A stretch of 38,162 nucleotides of DNA from an uncultured Bacteroidales bacterium (GCA_947074145.1 CAMTOJ010000034.1:1-38162); one strand, 5' to 3'; shown: positions 1-9,460, counted from the first letter of the stretch. A program made the numbers and translations. The notes: generated from the letters alone by a model not told the origin.

Positions 1-529
1 CGACAATTTATTTTTTTCAGCAAACTTCAACGTTATCAGATAACATTTTCATAACATAACACTCCGTCAATTGATTAGAAAACATTTAACCATCAAAAAT
101 ATTTTCAATTAATTTTCGCTCATCCCAAAATCCTCTCTAAACAGTTCACACCCATATATTATAGTATATATTTCTTTGCGTGTTTTTAACTTAAATGGGT
201 TAAATAAGTTGCTTTTCTCAAGCCAATTTTATTACACCTTGCAAGGTGTTAGTCTTCACCATGCAAAGTTTCTATTAAAACCTTGCAAGGTGTAATACAA
301 AAATCAACAAGGTGTAAAACGAAAATTTGCAAAGCATCATGCAAAGATCCCTTTTAGTATTAAAAATGTCAGCTATACTTATAAAGATGGAATGCTTTGA
401 GAGATTGTAAAACTTATAATCTTATATAATATAGGTCTATCACAATTTTTTAATATTAATATTAAGTGTAAAAACGGTGATTATCCACAATTTGGAATAT
501 CTTTATTGCATGAATGAATTTCATTTTTA
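1..529. other. Intergenic spacer with palindromic repeats
   Basis: No convincing gene is visible in this AT-rich stretch upstream of the aminopeptidase gene. It holds a short inverted repeat near 40-52 (GTTATC-A-GATAAC), a repeat cluster at 234-315 described separately, and one perfect DnaA-box-like nonamer TTATCCACA at 481-489. I did not find a clear TAnnTTTG promoter motif for the downstream gene; TATCTTTA at 498-505 is one base off. Confidence 0.6.
234..315. repeat. Palindromic intergenic repeat cluster (copy 1)
   Basis: A perfect 16-bp palindrome ACACCTTGCAAGGTGT occupies 234-249. A near copy starting AACCTTGCAAGGTGT lies at 279-293, 45 bp further on, and a half site CAAGGTGT lies at 308-315. 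Related GCAAAG fragments sit between them. The same palindrome recurs twice at 18684-18743 with a 44-bp period. This looks like a dispersed intergenic element; whether it acts as an RNA hairpin, a protein-binding site or a relic mobile repeat cannot be told here. Confidence 0.75.
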
Positions 530-556
530 TTGAGTTGTATTAATTATTTTAAGATT

Positions 557-1930
557 ATGTTTTCAAAGAATACATATATTGAAAGACGCGAAAAACTTAA
601 AAAAAGCGTCGGAAGCGGATTGCTTTTATTTTTAGGAAACGAAGACCAAGGACTTAACTATGCAGATAACGCCTTTAGATATAGACAAGACTCCACTTTT
701 CTATATTTCTTCGGAATACATACTGCTTCAATAGCAGCAATTATTGACATTGATAATAATAAAGAGATTATTTTCGGTGACGAGTTAAGCATTGACGCCA
801 TTGTATGGATGGGCAATCAAGAATCTCTTCATGATAAAGGGTGTAGAATCGGAATTGAAGATGTCAGACCATATTCGGAATTAAAAAGATATCTTGACAA
901 CGCAGTATCGAAATCTCAAAATATTCATTATTTACCCACTTATAGATCCGAGCATCAGGTAAAGTTGCTTCAATTGCTAAGTATTGGCATTGGAGAAGAG
1001 AAACCTTCGACAGATTTTATAAAAGGAGTGGTTAATCTGAGAAACTATAAATCGAAAGAAGAGATAGAGCAGATAAAAATTGCTTGTGATATAACAGCTG
1101 ATATGCATATTGAGGCAATCAAAGCACTTCGTCCGGGAATGAGAGAGTCGGAAATAGCTGCCGTTATTGAATATGTGGCTTTAAAAAATAATGCAAATCT
1201 TTCATTTCCTACTATAGCAACTCGCAACGGACAAACTCTACACAATCATTTCCACGGAAACATAGTGAAAAGTGGCGATCTTGTACTTATTGATGCCGGT
1301 GCGGAAACAGATATGGGGTATGCGGGTGATATGTCGTCAACATTCCCTGCAGATAAGAAGTTTTCCGATATTCAACGTACTATATATACCATTCAAAACA
1401 GAATGCATGTTGAAGCTGTAAAGGCACTTCGTCCGGGAGTTAGATTTGAAGATGTTTACAACCTTTCGGCAAAAGTTATGGTAGAGGATCTAAAATCTCT
1501 TAATCTTATGAAAGGAGATGCCGAGGAAGCTGTTATTGCTGGAGCTCATGCAATGTTTTTCCCGTGCGGTCTAGGCCATATGATGGGACTTGACGTTCAT
1601 GACATGGAGAACCTTGGAGAAGTATGGGTCGGATATAACGGCAAAGCAAAAAGTACACAATTCGGAAGAAAGTCATTACGTCTTGCAAGAGAGCTTGAAC
1701 CTGGATTCGTTCTTACCGTGGAACCTGGAATATATTTTATACCTGAACTTATTGACAAATGGAAAGCAGAACGCCAGTTTGAAGATTTCATTAATTATAC
1801 AGAACTTGAAAAATATAAAGGTTTTGGAGGTATAAGAAATGAAGAGGATTTCCTTATAACAGAAACAGGTTATGAACTGCTCGGTAAGAAAACGCCTTTG
1901 ACACCCGAAGAAGTGGAAGCACTGCGTTAG
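557..1930 (+). CDS. pepP: Xaa-Pro aminopeptidase (M24B family)
   Basis: Predicted cytoplasmic metallopeptidase that removes an N-terminal residue preceding proline. The 457-residue protein has an N-terminal aminopeptidase P/creatinase-like domain and a C-terminal pita-bread catalytic domain. The five metal-ligand positions are visible: Asp in LIDAGAETD, Asp in YAGDMSSTFP, His in GLGHMMGLDVHD, Glu in TVEPGIYF and Glu in GGIRNEEDFLIT. I chose the ATG at 557; an in-frame TTG at 530 would add nine residues with no family similarity. There is no Shine-Dalgarno, as is usual in Bacteroidetes. The family assignment is firm, but the exact dipeptide preference is not visible. Confidence 0.93.
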   Translation: MFSKNTYIERREKLKKSVGSGLLLFLGNEDQGLNYADNAFRYRQDSTFLYFFGIHTASIAAIIDIDNNKEIIFGDELSIDAIVWMGNQESLHDKGCRIGIEDVRPYSELKRYLDNAVSKSQNIHYLPTYRSEHQVKLLQLLSIGIGEEKPSTDFIKGVVNLRNYKSKEEIEQIKIACDITADMHIEAIKALRPGMRESEIAAVIEYVALKNNANLSFPTIATRNGQTLHNHFHGNIVKSGDLVLIDAGAETDMGYAGDMSSTFPADKKFSDIQRTIYTIQNRMHVEAVKALRPGVRFEDVYNLSAKVMVEDLKSLNLMKGDAEEAVIAGAHAMFFPCGLGHMMGLDVHDMENLGEVWVGYNGKAKSTQFGRKSLRLARELEPGFVLTVEPGIYFIPELIDKWKAERQFEDFINYTELEKYKGFGGIRNEEDFLITETGYELLGKKTPLTPEEVEALR

Positions 1931-1994
1931 TACAATAACATAAAAACTTGAACTTTATTGATTTAGAATTAAGTTCAGAATGATTCGAACAATA

Positions 1995-2031
1995 ACCGAC
2001 ATTAATTTTTTATCTAATTATTAATGTCGGT
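1995..2031. other. Perfect inverted repeat upstream of radical SAM gene
   Basis: ACCGACATTAAT at 1995-2006 is exactly complementary to ATTAATGTCGGT at 2020-2031, with a 13-nt AT-rich loop. No U-run follows on either strand, so it is not a clear intrinsic terminator. It could be the 3' end hairpin of the pepP transcript, a 5' UTR stem-loop or an operator. It covers an alternative ATG (2024) of the next gene, which favours the ATG at 2051 as the real start. Confidence 0.55.
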
Positions 2032-2050
2032 CAATTATAAAATTAAAAAA

Positions 2051-2818
2051 ATGTCATTATTTAATTCCATTATATTCGGGCCTATAAAAAGTAGACGTTT
2101 AGGCAACTCTTTGGGTGTAAATCTACTTCCAGACAGTGGAAAAGTTTGCACTTTCGATTGTATATATTGTGAATGCGGATATAATAAAGATAATAAAGGG
2201 GGGAAAATCCCTTCCAAAGAGAGAGTTGTCGAGGAGATGGCACTAAAATTTGAAGAGTTATCGAAGAAGGGTGAAGAACTTGACGTAATCACTTTTGCAG
2301 GTAACGGAGAACCTACTCTACATCCTGATTTCTCAGAAATAATAGATTCTACAATAGAACTTCGTGACAAATATTTTCCGGATGCTAAGATCAGCGTACT
2401 TTCTAATTCAACCGAAACAGGAAAAAATTCGGTATTCGAGGCATTAAAAAAGGTTGACAATAATATCCTAAAACTTGATTCTACTTTTGCAGAAACCGTT
2501 AATCTTATTGATAAGCCGGTAAATAAAAGTTATGATATAAACAATATTATTGATAATCTGTCTCGTTTCAATGGAAAGGCTATTGTGCAAACAATGTTCC
2601 TAAGAGGTGAACATAACGGGCAAAAAGTGGACAATACTACAGACAAGGAGGTTGATGCTCTTATTGAAGCTTATAAAAAGATATCTCCAAAACAAATTAT
2701 GATTTATTCTTTAGATAGACCTACTCCCGAAAAAAAACTTATAAAAGTAGAGAAAAGTGAACTTGAAGAAATAGCTACCAAAATGAGAAACGCAGGATTT
2801 GATGTAGTTGTGGGTTAG
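2051..2818 (+). CDS. Radical SAM protein, COG0731-like
   Basis: 255-residue radical SAM enzyme of unknown substrate. The [4Fe-4S] motif CTFDCIYC (CX3CX2C) follows the FGPIKSRRLGNSLGVNLLP stretch, which is typical of COG0731-type proteins. The SAM-binding GNGEP motif is present (FAGNGEPTLHPDF). No second iron-sulfur or SPASM domain is visible, so this is a minimal radical SAM barrel. An in-frame ATG at 2024 would add nine residues but lies inside an inverted repeat, so I prefer 2051. The gene sits between pepP and a sensor kinase, which gives no hint of substrate. Family membership is confident, the function is not. Confidence 0.85.
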   Translation: MSLFNSIIFGPIKSRRLGNSLGVNLLPDSGKVCTFDCIYCECGYNKDNKGGKIPSKERVVEEMALKFEELSKKGEELDVITFAGNGEPTLHPDFSEIIDSTIELRDKYFPDAKISVLSNSTETGKNSVFEALKKVDNNILKLDSTFAETVNLIDKPVNKSYDINNIIDNLSRFNGKAIVQTMFLRGEHNGQKVDNTTDKEVDALIEAYKKISPKQIMIYSLDRPTPEKKLIKVEKSELEEIATKMRNAGFDVVVG

Positions 2819-2991
2819 AAAGTCTATAAAAAAGGTTTGTATTTATCATAAAAAACTTAATAATTTAATCACTAAAGCAGAGTAGTATAAATTGAAAAAT
2901 CTGCTAATTATAATCTATAATCTAAACTAAACGTATGACTTATTTACATATTATTTTTATGCCTGAATGTTACATATCAGGGCATGATAAT

Positions 2992-5900
2992 ATGAATCAT
3001 TATCTTATAGTGTTAATATCAATGATGATAATGATGATTGTATCATTATATTTTTTCAAAAACAGAGAGATAAAGGAATTGAAAAAATATATTGAAAAGA
3101 ATGAATCAAAAATTAATGATTGGAACAAATATCTTAATTTATCAACAGAGGGAATTGGTGCTTATTTATGGTATTACGATCTTCAGTCCAAGCTCGTAAA
3201 AATACTAAACAGGAATAACCGTTTGATTAATTCCGGTTCTATCTCTACTGCTATTGAGAATATTCACCCCGATGACCGAGCCGGATTTGAAGATATTTTT
3301 AATAAGACATTATCAGGAGAGATTGATAATCAACAATTGATTATCAGAATAAAAGATAATGACAAGGATTATCTATATTACGAATGTTATATCAGAGCCT
3401 TAAGAAACAATAATAACAAGATTTATCAGATAATAGTCACTCAAGTCGATGTAACCAAACATATTGAACAGAGAAAAAGACAAGATGATATAATAAAATG
3501 TCTTGACTTGGCATCTGGCTCTACTCGTCAATTTATATGGAAATATGATCTTGAGTCCAGAATGGGTTATGTTTTCAGGGGTAATCAATTCGACCATATT
3601 GTGTCGGGAGATGAATGGCATAACTATATTGATCATAACGACATTCCTATTATTATAAAATTCTTTGATGATATTGTAACGAAAGGATCTGCCAAAAAAG
3701 AGTTTTTGAGAATAAGATTCGCGAAATCTGAGGAGTTGAGAAAATGTGAAATCTCGGGAATTTTAGGTAAAGATCAAAGTGGGATACCTCAATCTGTTTA
3801 TGGTATATTCTATGATATATCGGAAATAGATTATTATCAACAACAGTTGAACGACAAAATAGAACTTTTAAATACCATATTTAATAATTACGCTTCTGGA
3901 ATCACTTTATATGATGCAAAAGGAGATTTAATCGATGTGAACGATTATCATATGAATATGTTCGGCATCCCTGATAAAAAAATGCTTATTAATAGGCAAA
4001 ACGTTTTTAATGATAGATATATTTCGAAAGAAAATATTCAAAAATTAAAGCAGGGAGAAAAACTCACATTTCAGCTTGGTTGGTCAGCTCTTATTAATGA
4101 AGACACTTGCTCATTTCTTGATTATTGCGAAATAAAAGACACTCTCGATATTGCAATATCGCCGGTAATCGGAAAAAGCGGAAATATAACAGGTTATATC
4201 TCTTTTTGTAATGATGTTTCGGAAATACATAATAATAGAGAACAAATTGCTGACTTACAAGAAAATTTGAAACTGGCATTAGATGCTGGAGATCTTTCTG
4301 CATGGGTTTACGATATAATTAACGATAGTTTCATCATCTTACATGGAGCATCTTTTTTTGAAAGTTGCGACAATCTCAACTCTATCGAAAATATCTTTCA
4401 AGTTGAAGACAGAGAAAAAATTACACAGGCTTTTATCGATCTCAAAACTAAAAAGACGGAATCATACAGAACTCAAGTAAAAATTTTCAAAGACAATGAA
4501 TGGAAATGGTATGAATGTCATATGTCTGCTAAAAATAAAAAAGGTGAGGTAAGATATATTACAGGCACACATAAAGATATCTCTAACGATATTAAAACTA
4601 AGATGCATCTTGTTGATATATATAAAGAACTTGAAGAGAGTCATATTGAGATCAAAAAAAGAGAGGAAGAATTGAGATCCATTCTCGATAAAGTGCCTAT
4701 ACCTATATATATTAAGAATGTAAATGATGATCATAATTATGTATATATAAACAGAGAATATCAAAAGGTTTTTGGTGATGGTTTAAATAAAAGATCAAAA
4801 GATATTCTTTGTGCTGAAGATGCAACAATTCAGGAAGCTACCGATAGACGAGTTTATGATACAGGAGAAGAGTATTTTGCTTCAGAGGTGATAAAACTTA
4901 ATGATGGAAGAACCATGGAAACCATTATTAGGAAAATTCGTATAAATAATGATGACAAACAACAGGTTTTGGCTGTAAGGCTCGATCTTACTGATCAGAA
5001 AAAATCGGAGATGGTTTCTAAAATTCTTTCGATATCTCTGCCTGCTCTTAATGCTTTTACATGGACTTATGATTTTAATACAAAAACTATATACTATGGA
5101 GATGTATTATCGATGATTGGGGGTGACCCGGAAAGAATGGATACGTTCTCCAAACTTGTAAAAGATATCCATCCTGATGACAAGGAGTATTTTTTGAAAA
5201 AGGTTAATCAGATTACTTCATCCGATTTGAAGGACATTGTCATAACATTCAGATTTGATCTTACTGGTTCGGGGAATTATGAATGGTGGGAAACACGAAT
5301 AGCCAATGAAACTGTAACACAAAACAGTAATTCGTTGAAATATATATATGGTATTAGTATCAATATAAATCAACAGAAGAATTATGAATTGAAAATAAAG
5401 GATGCTATGAGCAAACTTGACGATGTCAATTCTCTTAACTCGCTTATATTGAACAATACTACATCCGATCTGATTTATATTACCACCGATTTTACGGTTA
5501 AATGGAGAAGTGTTTCAAAATTGTATGGAGAAAGGAGTGATAAGTTTTATAAGGAGGGAGAAAAGTGTTATGTTTCTTTCGGACGAAAAAAACCTTGCAG
5601 AAATTGCCCGATGCAAAAGGCGCTTGAAAAAAGAGGGGTATATAAACATGAGTTTGAATCAACCGGCTATGGACATTTTCAAATTATGGCCATTCCAATT
5701 ATTGTTGATAATGAGATTGATGGAGTGATATTGAGAGCTGATGATATTTCTGAAAGAAAAAGCCTAATCGAAGATTTGAAATTGGCAAAAGAGAAAGCGG
5801 AAGAATCAGACAGATTAAAATCATCATTTCTTGCAAATATGTCGCATGAAATACGCACTCCGTTAAATGCAATCGTTGGATTTTCAAATCTTTTACTTTA

Positions 5901-6528
5901 TACGGAAGATGAACAAGAAAAGGATGAATATAATAGTATAATTACTACCAATAATGAGCTTCTTCTAAGACTTATTGATGATATTTTGAATCTTTCAAAG
6001 CTTGATTCCGGAATGATTGAACTGAAACGTGAGGTTTTTGATCTGTCGCATTATTTTAATGAAATGTTCTTGAATTTCAATAAGCTAGTTTCCAAGAAGG
6101 ATCTTGAGTTAAGGATGGAGAATCCTTACGATAGATTTATGATTCATCTTGATAAAAACAGATTGCTGCAATTATTTAGTAATTTTATTTCTAACGCAAT
6201 AAAATATACAATATCAGGATATATAGAGATGAAATATGAATATTTCGATAATCATGTTAAATTTTCCGTCAAAGACACGGGAATAGGAATACCTCTTGAG
6301 AAGCAGGATAAAGTGTTTGAAAGATTCCGTAAGCTCGACGATTTCGCGCAGGGAACAGGTCTGGGATTATCTATCTGCAAAGCTATTTGTGATGCCTCAG
6401 GTGCCGATATCGGTTTCGAGTCTGTCGAAGGAGAAGGTTCTGTGTTTTGGGTTAAAATAGCTTGCTCGATTGATCCTTTTGATTATAATACTAAAACTCC
6501 TACCCTTGTTCTGAATAAGAGTAATTAG
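2992..6528 (+). CDS. Multi-PAS sensor histidine kinase
   Basis: 1178 residues from the ATG at 2992, where a single membrane segment (LIVLISMMIMMIVSLYFF) begins; an ATG at 2935 would add 19 residues. About seven PAS-like modules follow in the cytoplasmic part, several ending in the usual D-[IV]-[ST]-type linker (VDVTKHIE, YDISEIDY, NDVSEIHN, LDLTDQKK, DDISERKS). The last PAS carries a cysteine trio, C859, C869 and C872 (CX9CX2C). The kinase core is complete: H-box MSHEIRTPLNAIVGF with H952, N-box LFSNFISNAIKYT, G1 DTGIGIP and G2 GTGLGLS. There is no receiver domain and no response regulator within the window, so the partner is unknown. Signal unknown; the PAS cysteines suggest a redox or metal ligand only by analogy. 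Confidence 0.88.
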   Translation: MNHYLIVLISMMIMMIVSLYFFKNREIKELKKYIEKNESKINDWNKYLNLSTEGIGAYLWYYDLQSKLVKILNRNNRLINSGSISTAIENIHPDDRAGFEDIFNKTLSGEIDNQQLIIRIKDNDKDYLYYECYIRALRNNNNKIYQIIVTQVDVTKHIEQRKRQDDIIKCLDLASGSTRQFIWKYDLESRMGYVFRGNQFDHIVSGDEWHNYIDHNDIPIIIKFFDDIVTKGSAKKEFLRIRFAKSEELRKCEISGILGKDQSGIPQSVYGIFYDISEIDYYQQQLNDKIELLNTIFNNYASGITLYDAKGDLIDVNDYHMNMFGIPDKKMLINRQNVFNDRYISKENIQKLKQGEKLTFQLGWSALINEDTCSFLDYCEIKDTLDIAISPVIGKSGNITGYISFCNDVSEIHNNREQIADLQENLKLALDAGDLSAWVYDIINDSFIILHGASFFESCDNLNSIENIFQVEDREKITQAFIDLKTKKTESYRTQVKIFKDNEWKWYECHMSAKNKKGEVRYITGTHKDISNDIKTKMHLVDIYKELEESHIEIKKREEELRSILDKVPIPIYIKNVNDDHNYVYINREYQKVFGDGLNKRSKDILCAEDATIQEATDRRVYDTGEEYFASEVIKLNDGRTMETIIRKIRINNDDKQQVLAVRLDLTDQKKSEMVSKILSISLPALNAFTWTYDFNTKTIYYGDVLSMIGGDPERMDTFSKLVKDIHPDDKEYFLKKVNQITSSDLKDIVITFRFDLTGSGNYEWWETRIANETVTQNSNSLKYIYGISININQQKNYELKIKDAMSKLDDVNSLNSLILNNTTSDLIYITTDFTVKWRSVSKLYGERSDKFYKEGEKCYVSFGRKKPCRNCPMQKALEKRGVYKHEFESTGYGHFQIMAIPIIVDNEIDGVILRADDISERKSLIEDLKLAKEKAEESDRLKSSFLANMSHEIRTPLNAIVGFSNLLLYTEDEQEKDEYNSIITTNNELLLRLIDDILNLSKLDSGMIELKREVFDLSHYFNEMFLNFNKLVSKKDLELRMENPYDRFMIHLDKNRLLQLFSNFISNAIKYTISGYIEMKYEYFDNHVKFSVKDTGIGIPLEKQDKVFERFRKLDDFAQGTGLGLSICKAICDASGADIGFESVEGEGSVFWVKIACSIDPFDYNTKTPTLVLNKSN

Positions 6529-6540
6529 AATAAACAAAAA

Positions 6541-6582
6541 AATATCCGTAATGATTTTTTTTCATTACGGATATTTTTTTTA
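6541..6582 (+). terminator. Intrinsic terminator of the sensor kinase gene
   Basis: Arms AATATCCGTAATGA (6541-6554) and TCATTACGGATATT (6562-6575) form a perfect 14-bp stem with a T-rich loop, followed by a T-run. It starts 13 bases after the kinase stop codon. Confidence 0.85.
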
Positions 6583-6653
6583 TTATAGCGCATTATGGTA
6601 TTAATGATATTATAAAATTCAGATTCAGACTATATGTTTTATATCCTCCTTCG

Positions 6654-7766
6654 TTATTTTGAAACATTCTTGGAAAGATATTTTTCTAAATCTTTACCAT
6701 ATAGATTAATCTGCTGTAAAATTAATTTATCATTAGTGATAATATTGTGAGGAATATTTCTAATCCCTAATCGACCAATCAAATCATAGGCGAACCCTTT
6801 TTGAAGAATAAAGTTTCTTCCCGGAATCTTGTATTCATCAACTTTTTTCTTCCACTCCTCTTCATCAGTATCAATAGAAATTGTAACAAAACGAAGTTTG
6901 GTGTTTTTATTTTTCGAATATAATGATGCTAATTCTTTTACTCTTTTAACTGACTCGGGATCTTTATAACTCCAAAAAGTTATGACGTTGTGATTTCCAT
7001 TGTTATCAAATATATTGAAACTCTTTCTTGACGATTCGCTTTTACTCCCCTCTTTTATATACTCTTTTCTTAAATTGAAAGATGTAATTTTCGATTTTAA
7101 AACAGGAACTCGTCCTTTAGAAGTATACTCTGTAATCTGATTGGTTATAACAGGATTTTTATTTTCTATTACTTTATGCAGATTATTTATTGCAGACATC
7201 TCTGTGTAATAAATAAGATTCTCTTTTAGCAACACTTGAGAAACGGGAGTTTGTTTATTGTTCTGAATATAATCGGATAAGACAGATAACCATTCAGCGG
7301 TTATATTGTCATATCTCTTATCAAGAATAAATTCTGCAACACTATCTTTCAGTGATCTTAGGGCTGAAGTAAAGTAAACGTTTTTTCTGTAAAATTCGTA
7401 AAGCTTGGTGTTCAGTGTATCACCTGATATTCGTATTATATCCTTATCATAGTTTATATCAATAGTGTCTCCGGAAGTTAGATATACATTTATATCTTTC
7501 TTAGGAAATCTGAATGTTACCTGCATTAATGAATCAGATTTACCTTTATATACCATTTTCCGATCTTTTAATGATACAGTATCAACAGAGAAATAATCTA
7601 ATCCGTTTGTAAAGATCACAGGAATAGCCTCAACCAAAGTTGAATCGGAATATATAGAATCGGCAGTAAGTGTTATTACAAAAGATGGCTTCACCTCCTC
7701 CTTAACTGTTTTTTTGCAGGAGACAGAGATTATAAATAATAATGACAGAAATATTATTTTCTTCAT
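6654..7766 (-). CDS. Thioredoxin-fold lipoprotein (DUF4369/TlpA-like) lacking CXXC
   Basis: 370-residue predicted lipoprotein: an N-terminal hydrophobic signal ends in a lipobox SVSC with C17 as the lipidated residue. Residues about 25-120 resemble the DUF4369 beta-rich domain common in Bacteroidetes TlpA-like proteins. The C-terminal third has a thioredoxin-like layout (NVITFWSYKDPESVKR, later an IPHN segment at the cis-Pro position). Where TlpA proteins have WCxxC, this one reads WSYKDPES, so both redox cysteines are gone. It is probably envelope-anchored and not a disulfide reductase; its role is unknown. It has its own upstream -7 motif and is separated from metK by a terminator. Confidence 0.75.
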   Translation of the reverse strand: MKKIIFLSLLFIISVSCKKTVKEEVKPSFVITLTADSIYSDSTLVEAIPVIFTNGLDYFSVDTVSLKDRKMVYKGKSDSLMQVTFRFPKKDINVYLTSGDTIDINYDKDIIRISGDTLNTKLYEFYRKNVYFTSALRSLKDSVAEFILDKRYDNITAEWLSVLSDYIQNNKQTPVSQVLLKENLIYYTEMSAINNLHKVIENKNPVITNQITEYTSKGRVPVLKSKITSFNLRKEYIKEGSKSESSRKSFNIFDNNGNHNVITFWSYKDPESVKRVKELASLYSKNKNTKLRFVTISIDTDEEEWKKKVDEYKIPGRNFILQKGFAYDLIGRLGIRNIPHNIITNDKLILQQINLYGKDLEKYLSKNVSK

Positions 7767-7829
7767 ATTGTGAGTCTTAATGAGAGTTCAATAAATGGGT
7801 AAAGTTTTTAAACAGCCTTTATCCATCCA

Positions 7830-7837
7830 CAAACTTA
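7830..7837 (-). promoter_or_regulatory. Candidate -7 promoter motif for the lipoprotein gene
   Basis: On the minus strand this reads TAAGTTTG, matching the Bacteroidetes -7 consensus TAnnTTTG. It lies 64 bases upstream of the start codon and just past the metK terminator. I could not find a matching -33 TTG at the usual spacing, so this is a motif match only. Confidence 0.45.
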
Positions 7838-7840
7838 ATA

Positions 7841-7882
7841 AAAAAGAAGCATCAATGCAGCTAAGGCATGATGCTTCTTTTT
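7841..7882 (-). terminator. Intrinsic terminator of metK
   Basis: A 14-bp perfect stem (7841-7854 with 7869-7882, core GAAGCATCA) encloses a 14-nt loop. U-rich tracts occur on both strands, so it can terminate in either direction. It lies about 70 bases beyond the metK stop codon. Confidence 0.8.
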
Positions 7883-7949
7883 CTAATCATATATCAAATG
7901 AGTATCAATTATATTTTTTTACAAACATAAATCTGTACTCTTAAATAAA

Positions 7950-9242
7950 TTATATGCCAAATGCGTCTTTTACAGCATCAACATAATCAAGTTTTTCCCA
8001 TGTAAATAATTCCACTTCTCTTACGATTGGTTTTGGAATATATTTTGATGTGAATGTTTTTGTAACCATTTTAGGATGACGTCCCATATGTCCGTAAGAC
8101 GCTGTTTCAAGATATATCGGATTACGAAGTTTCAATCTTTCTTCTATTGCTTTTGGACGCATATCGAAAATCTTAGAAACTTTGTCTGCTATTTCAGCAT
8201 CAGTAACATTAACTTTTGATGTTCCATAAGTATTGATAAACAAACTTACTGGTTTTGCAACACCGATAGCATAAGCAACCTGAACAAGGATTTCGTCAGC
8301 AACTCCAGCTGCTACAAGATTTTTTGCAATATGACGAGAGGCATAAGCTGCAGAACGGTCAACTTTACTTGGATCTTTTCCTGAAAAGGCTCCACCTCCG
8401 TGAGCTCCTTTACCTCCGTATGTATCAACAATGATTTTACGGCCTGTAAGACCAGAATCTCCGTGAGGACCACCGATTACGAATTTGCCTGTCGGGTTAA
8501 CATGAAGAATGATATCATTATTGAAAAGAGCCTGTACTCTTTCCGGAAGAAGTTTTTTCACTCTTGGAAGAAGTATGTTCTGAACATCTTCACGAATAAG
8601 TCTTAGCATTTCTGTTTCTGCGGCTTCGATTGAAGTTTCTGTTTCATCAGAAGGAGAAATAAACTCATCATGTTGAGTCGAAATAACTATTGTGTGAATT
8701 CTAACAGGCTGATTTTTATCATTATATTCAATCGTTACCTGCGATTTAGAGTCAGGACGAAGATATTTCATCTCCTTACCCTCTTTTCTGATTGCAGCAA
8801 GCTCTTCAAGAAGAATATGAGAAAGATCAAGCGAAAGAGGCATATAATTATCAGTTTCGTTACATGCATAACCAAACATCATACCTTGGTCTCCTGCTCC
8901 CTGATCATAAGGAATCTCTCTTTCAACTCCGCGATTGATATCAGCCGATTGCTCATGAATTGCAGAAAAAACACCGCAACTATCACCGTCAAACTTATAT
9001 TCGCTTTTTGTATAGCCAATGTTATTAATGACTCTACGAGCAGTCTCAAGAAGATCTACATAAGCTTCTGATTTTACTTCACCGGCAAGTACAACCTGAC
9101 CGGTTGTAACAAGCGTTTCGCATGCTACTTTAGATGAAGGATCCTGAGCCAGGAATTCATCAAGCAAGGCGTCCGAAATTTGATCGGCAACCTTATCCGG
9201 GTGTCCTTCCGACACCGATTCTGAGGTGAATAAATAATTCAT
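7950..9242 (-). CDS. metK: S-adenosylmethionine synthetase
   Basis: Cytosolic enzyme making S-adenosylmethionine from methionine and ATP. The 430-residue protein carries the family signatures: [13 protein letters not shown] at the N terminus (ATP/metal site), [12 protein letters not shown] in the middle domain and the phosphate-binding [16 protein letters not shown]. It is slightly longer than E. coli MetK (about 384 residues) because of inserts typical of Bacteroidetes. It lies downstream of a candidate structured RNA on the same strand and has its own -7 motif 96 bases upstream. Products of nearby genes (QueA, MiaB, the methyltransferase, the radical SAM protein) consume its product. Confidence 0.97.
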   Translation of the reverse strand: MNYLFTSESVSEGHPDKVADQISDALLDEFLAQDPSSKVACETLVTTGQVVLAGEVKSEAYVDLLETARRVINNIGYTKSEYKFDGDSCGVFSAIHEQSADINRGVEREIPYDQGAGDQGMMFGYACNETDNYMPLSLDLSHILLEELAAIRKEGKEMKYLRPDSKSQVTIEYNDKNQPVRIHTIVISTQHDEFISPSDETETSIEAAETEMLRLIREDVQNILLPRVKKLLPERVQALFNNDIILHVNPTGKFVIGGPHGDSGLTGRKIIVDTYGGKGAHGGGAFSGKDPSKVDRSAAYASRHIAKNLVAAGVADEILVQVAYAIGVAKPVSLFINTYGTSKVNVTDAEIADKVSKIFDMRPKAIEERLKLRNPIYLETASYGHMGRHPKMVTKTFTSKYIPKPIVREVELFTWEKLDYVDAVKDAFGI

Positions 9243-9337
9243 ATTCGTTATTGTTTTACTATATGATTTGAAATCGTTATTTATTTTGTTTCTCTTTACT
9301 ATTAAGAGTTTTTTTCTTCTAATATTAAATATCTTGA

Positions 9338-9345
9338 CAAAGCTA
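9338..9345 (-). promoter_or_regulatory. metK: Candidate -7 promoter motif for metK
   Basis: On the minus strand this reads TAGCTTTG, matching TAnnTTTG. Transcription would start about 85-90 bases before the metK ATG, downstream of the candidate RNA that ends near 9461. No -33 TTG is seen at the standard spacing. Confidence 0.45.
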
Positions 9346-9460
9346 TATCTATTCTATATCAGTTTGATTTTTAGTAATATGTATCAAAATTGATAGAATT
9401 ATTATATCAATACTAAGAAAAATAATATAATCACAATATCAATATATTATGATATAATAT

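Noticed and set aside
481..489. Perfect DnaA-box nonamer TTATCCACA, possible oriC
   Set aside because: Only one perfect box, no cluster of boxes and no dnaA, gidA or similar origin-linked gene nearby; a single 9-mer is expected by chance.
4462..4764. 100-codon minus-strand frame inside the sensor kinase gene
   Set aside because: Very Ile/Tyr/Phe-rich shadow of the AT-rich PAS coding sequence.
8670..9071. 133-codon plus-strand frame antisense to metK
   Set aside because: It is a shadow of the strongly conserved metK coding sequence on the other strand, with no family resemblance.
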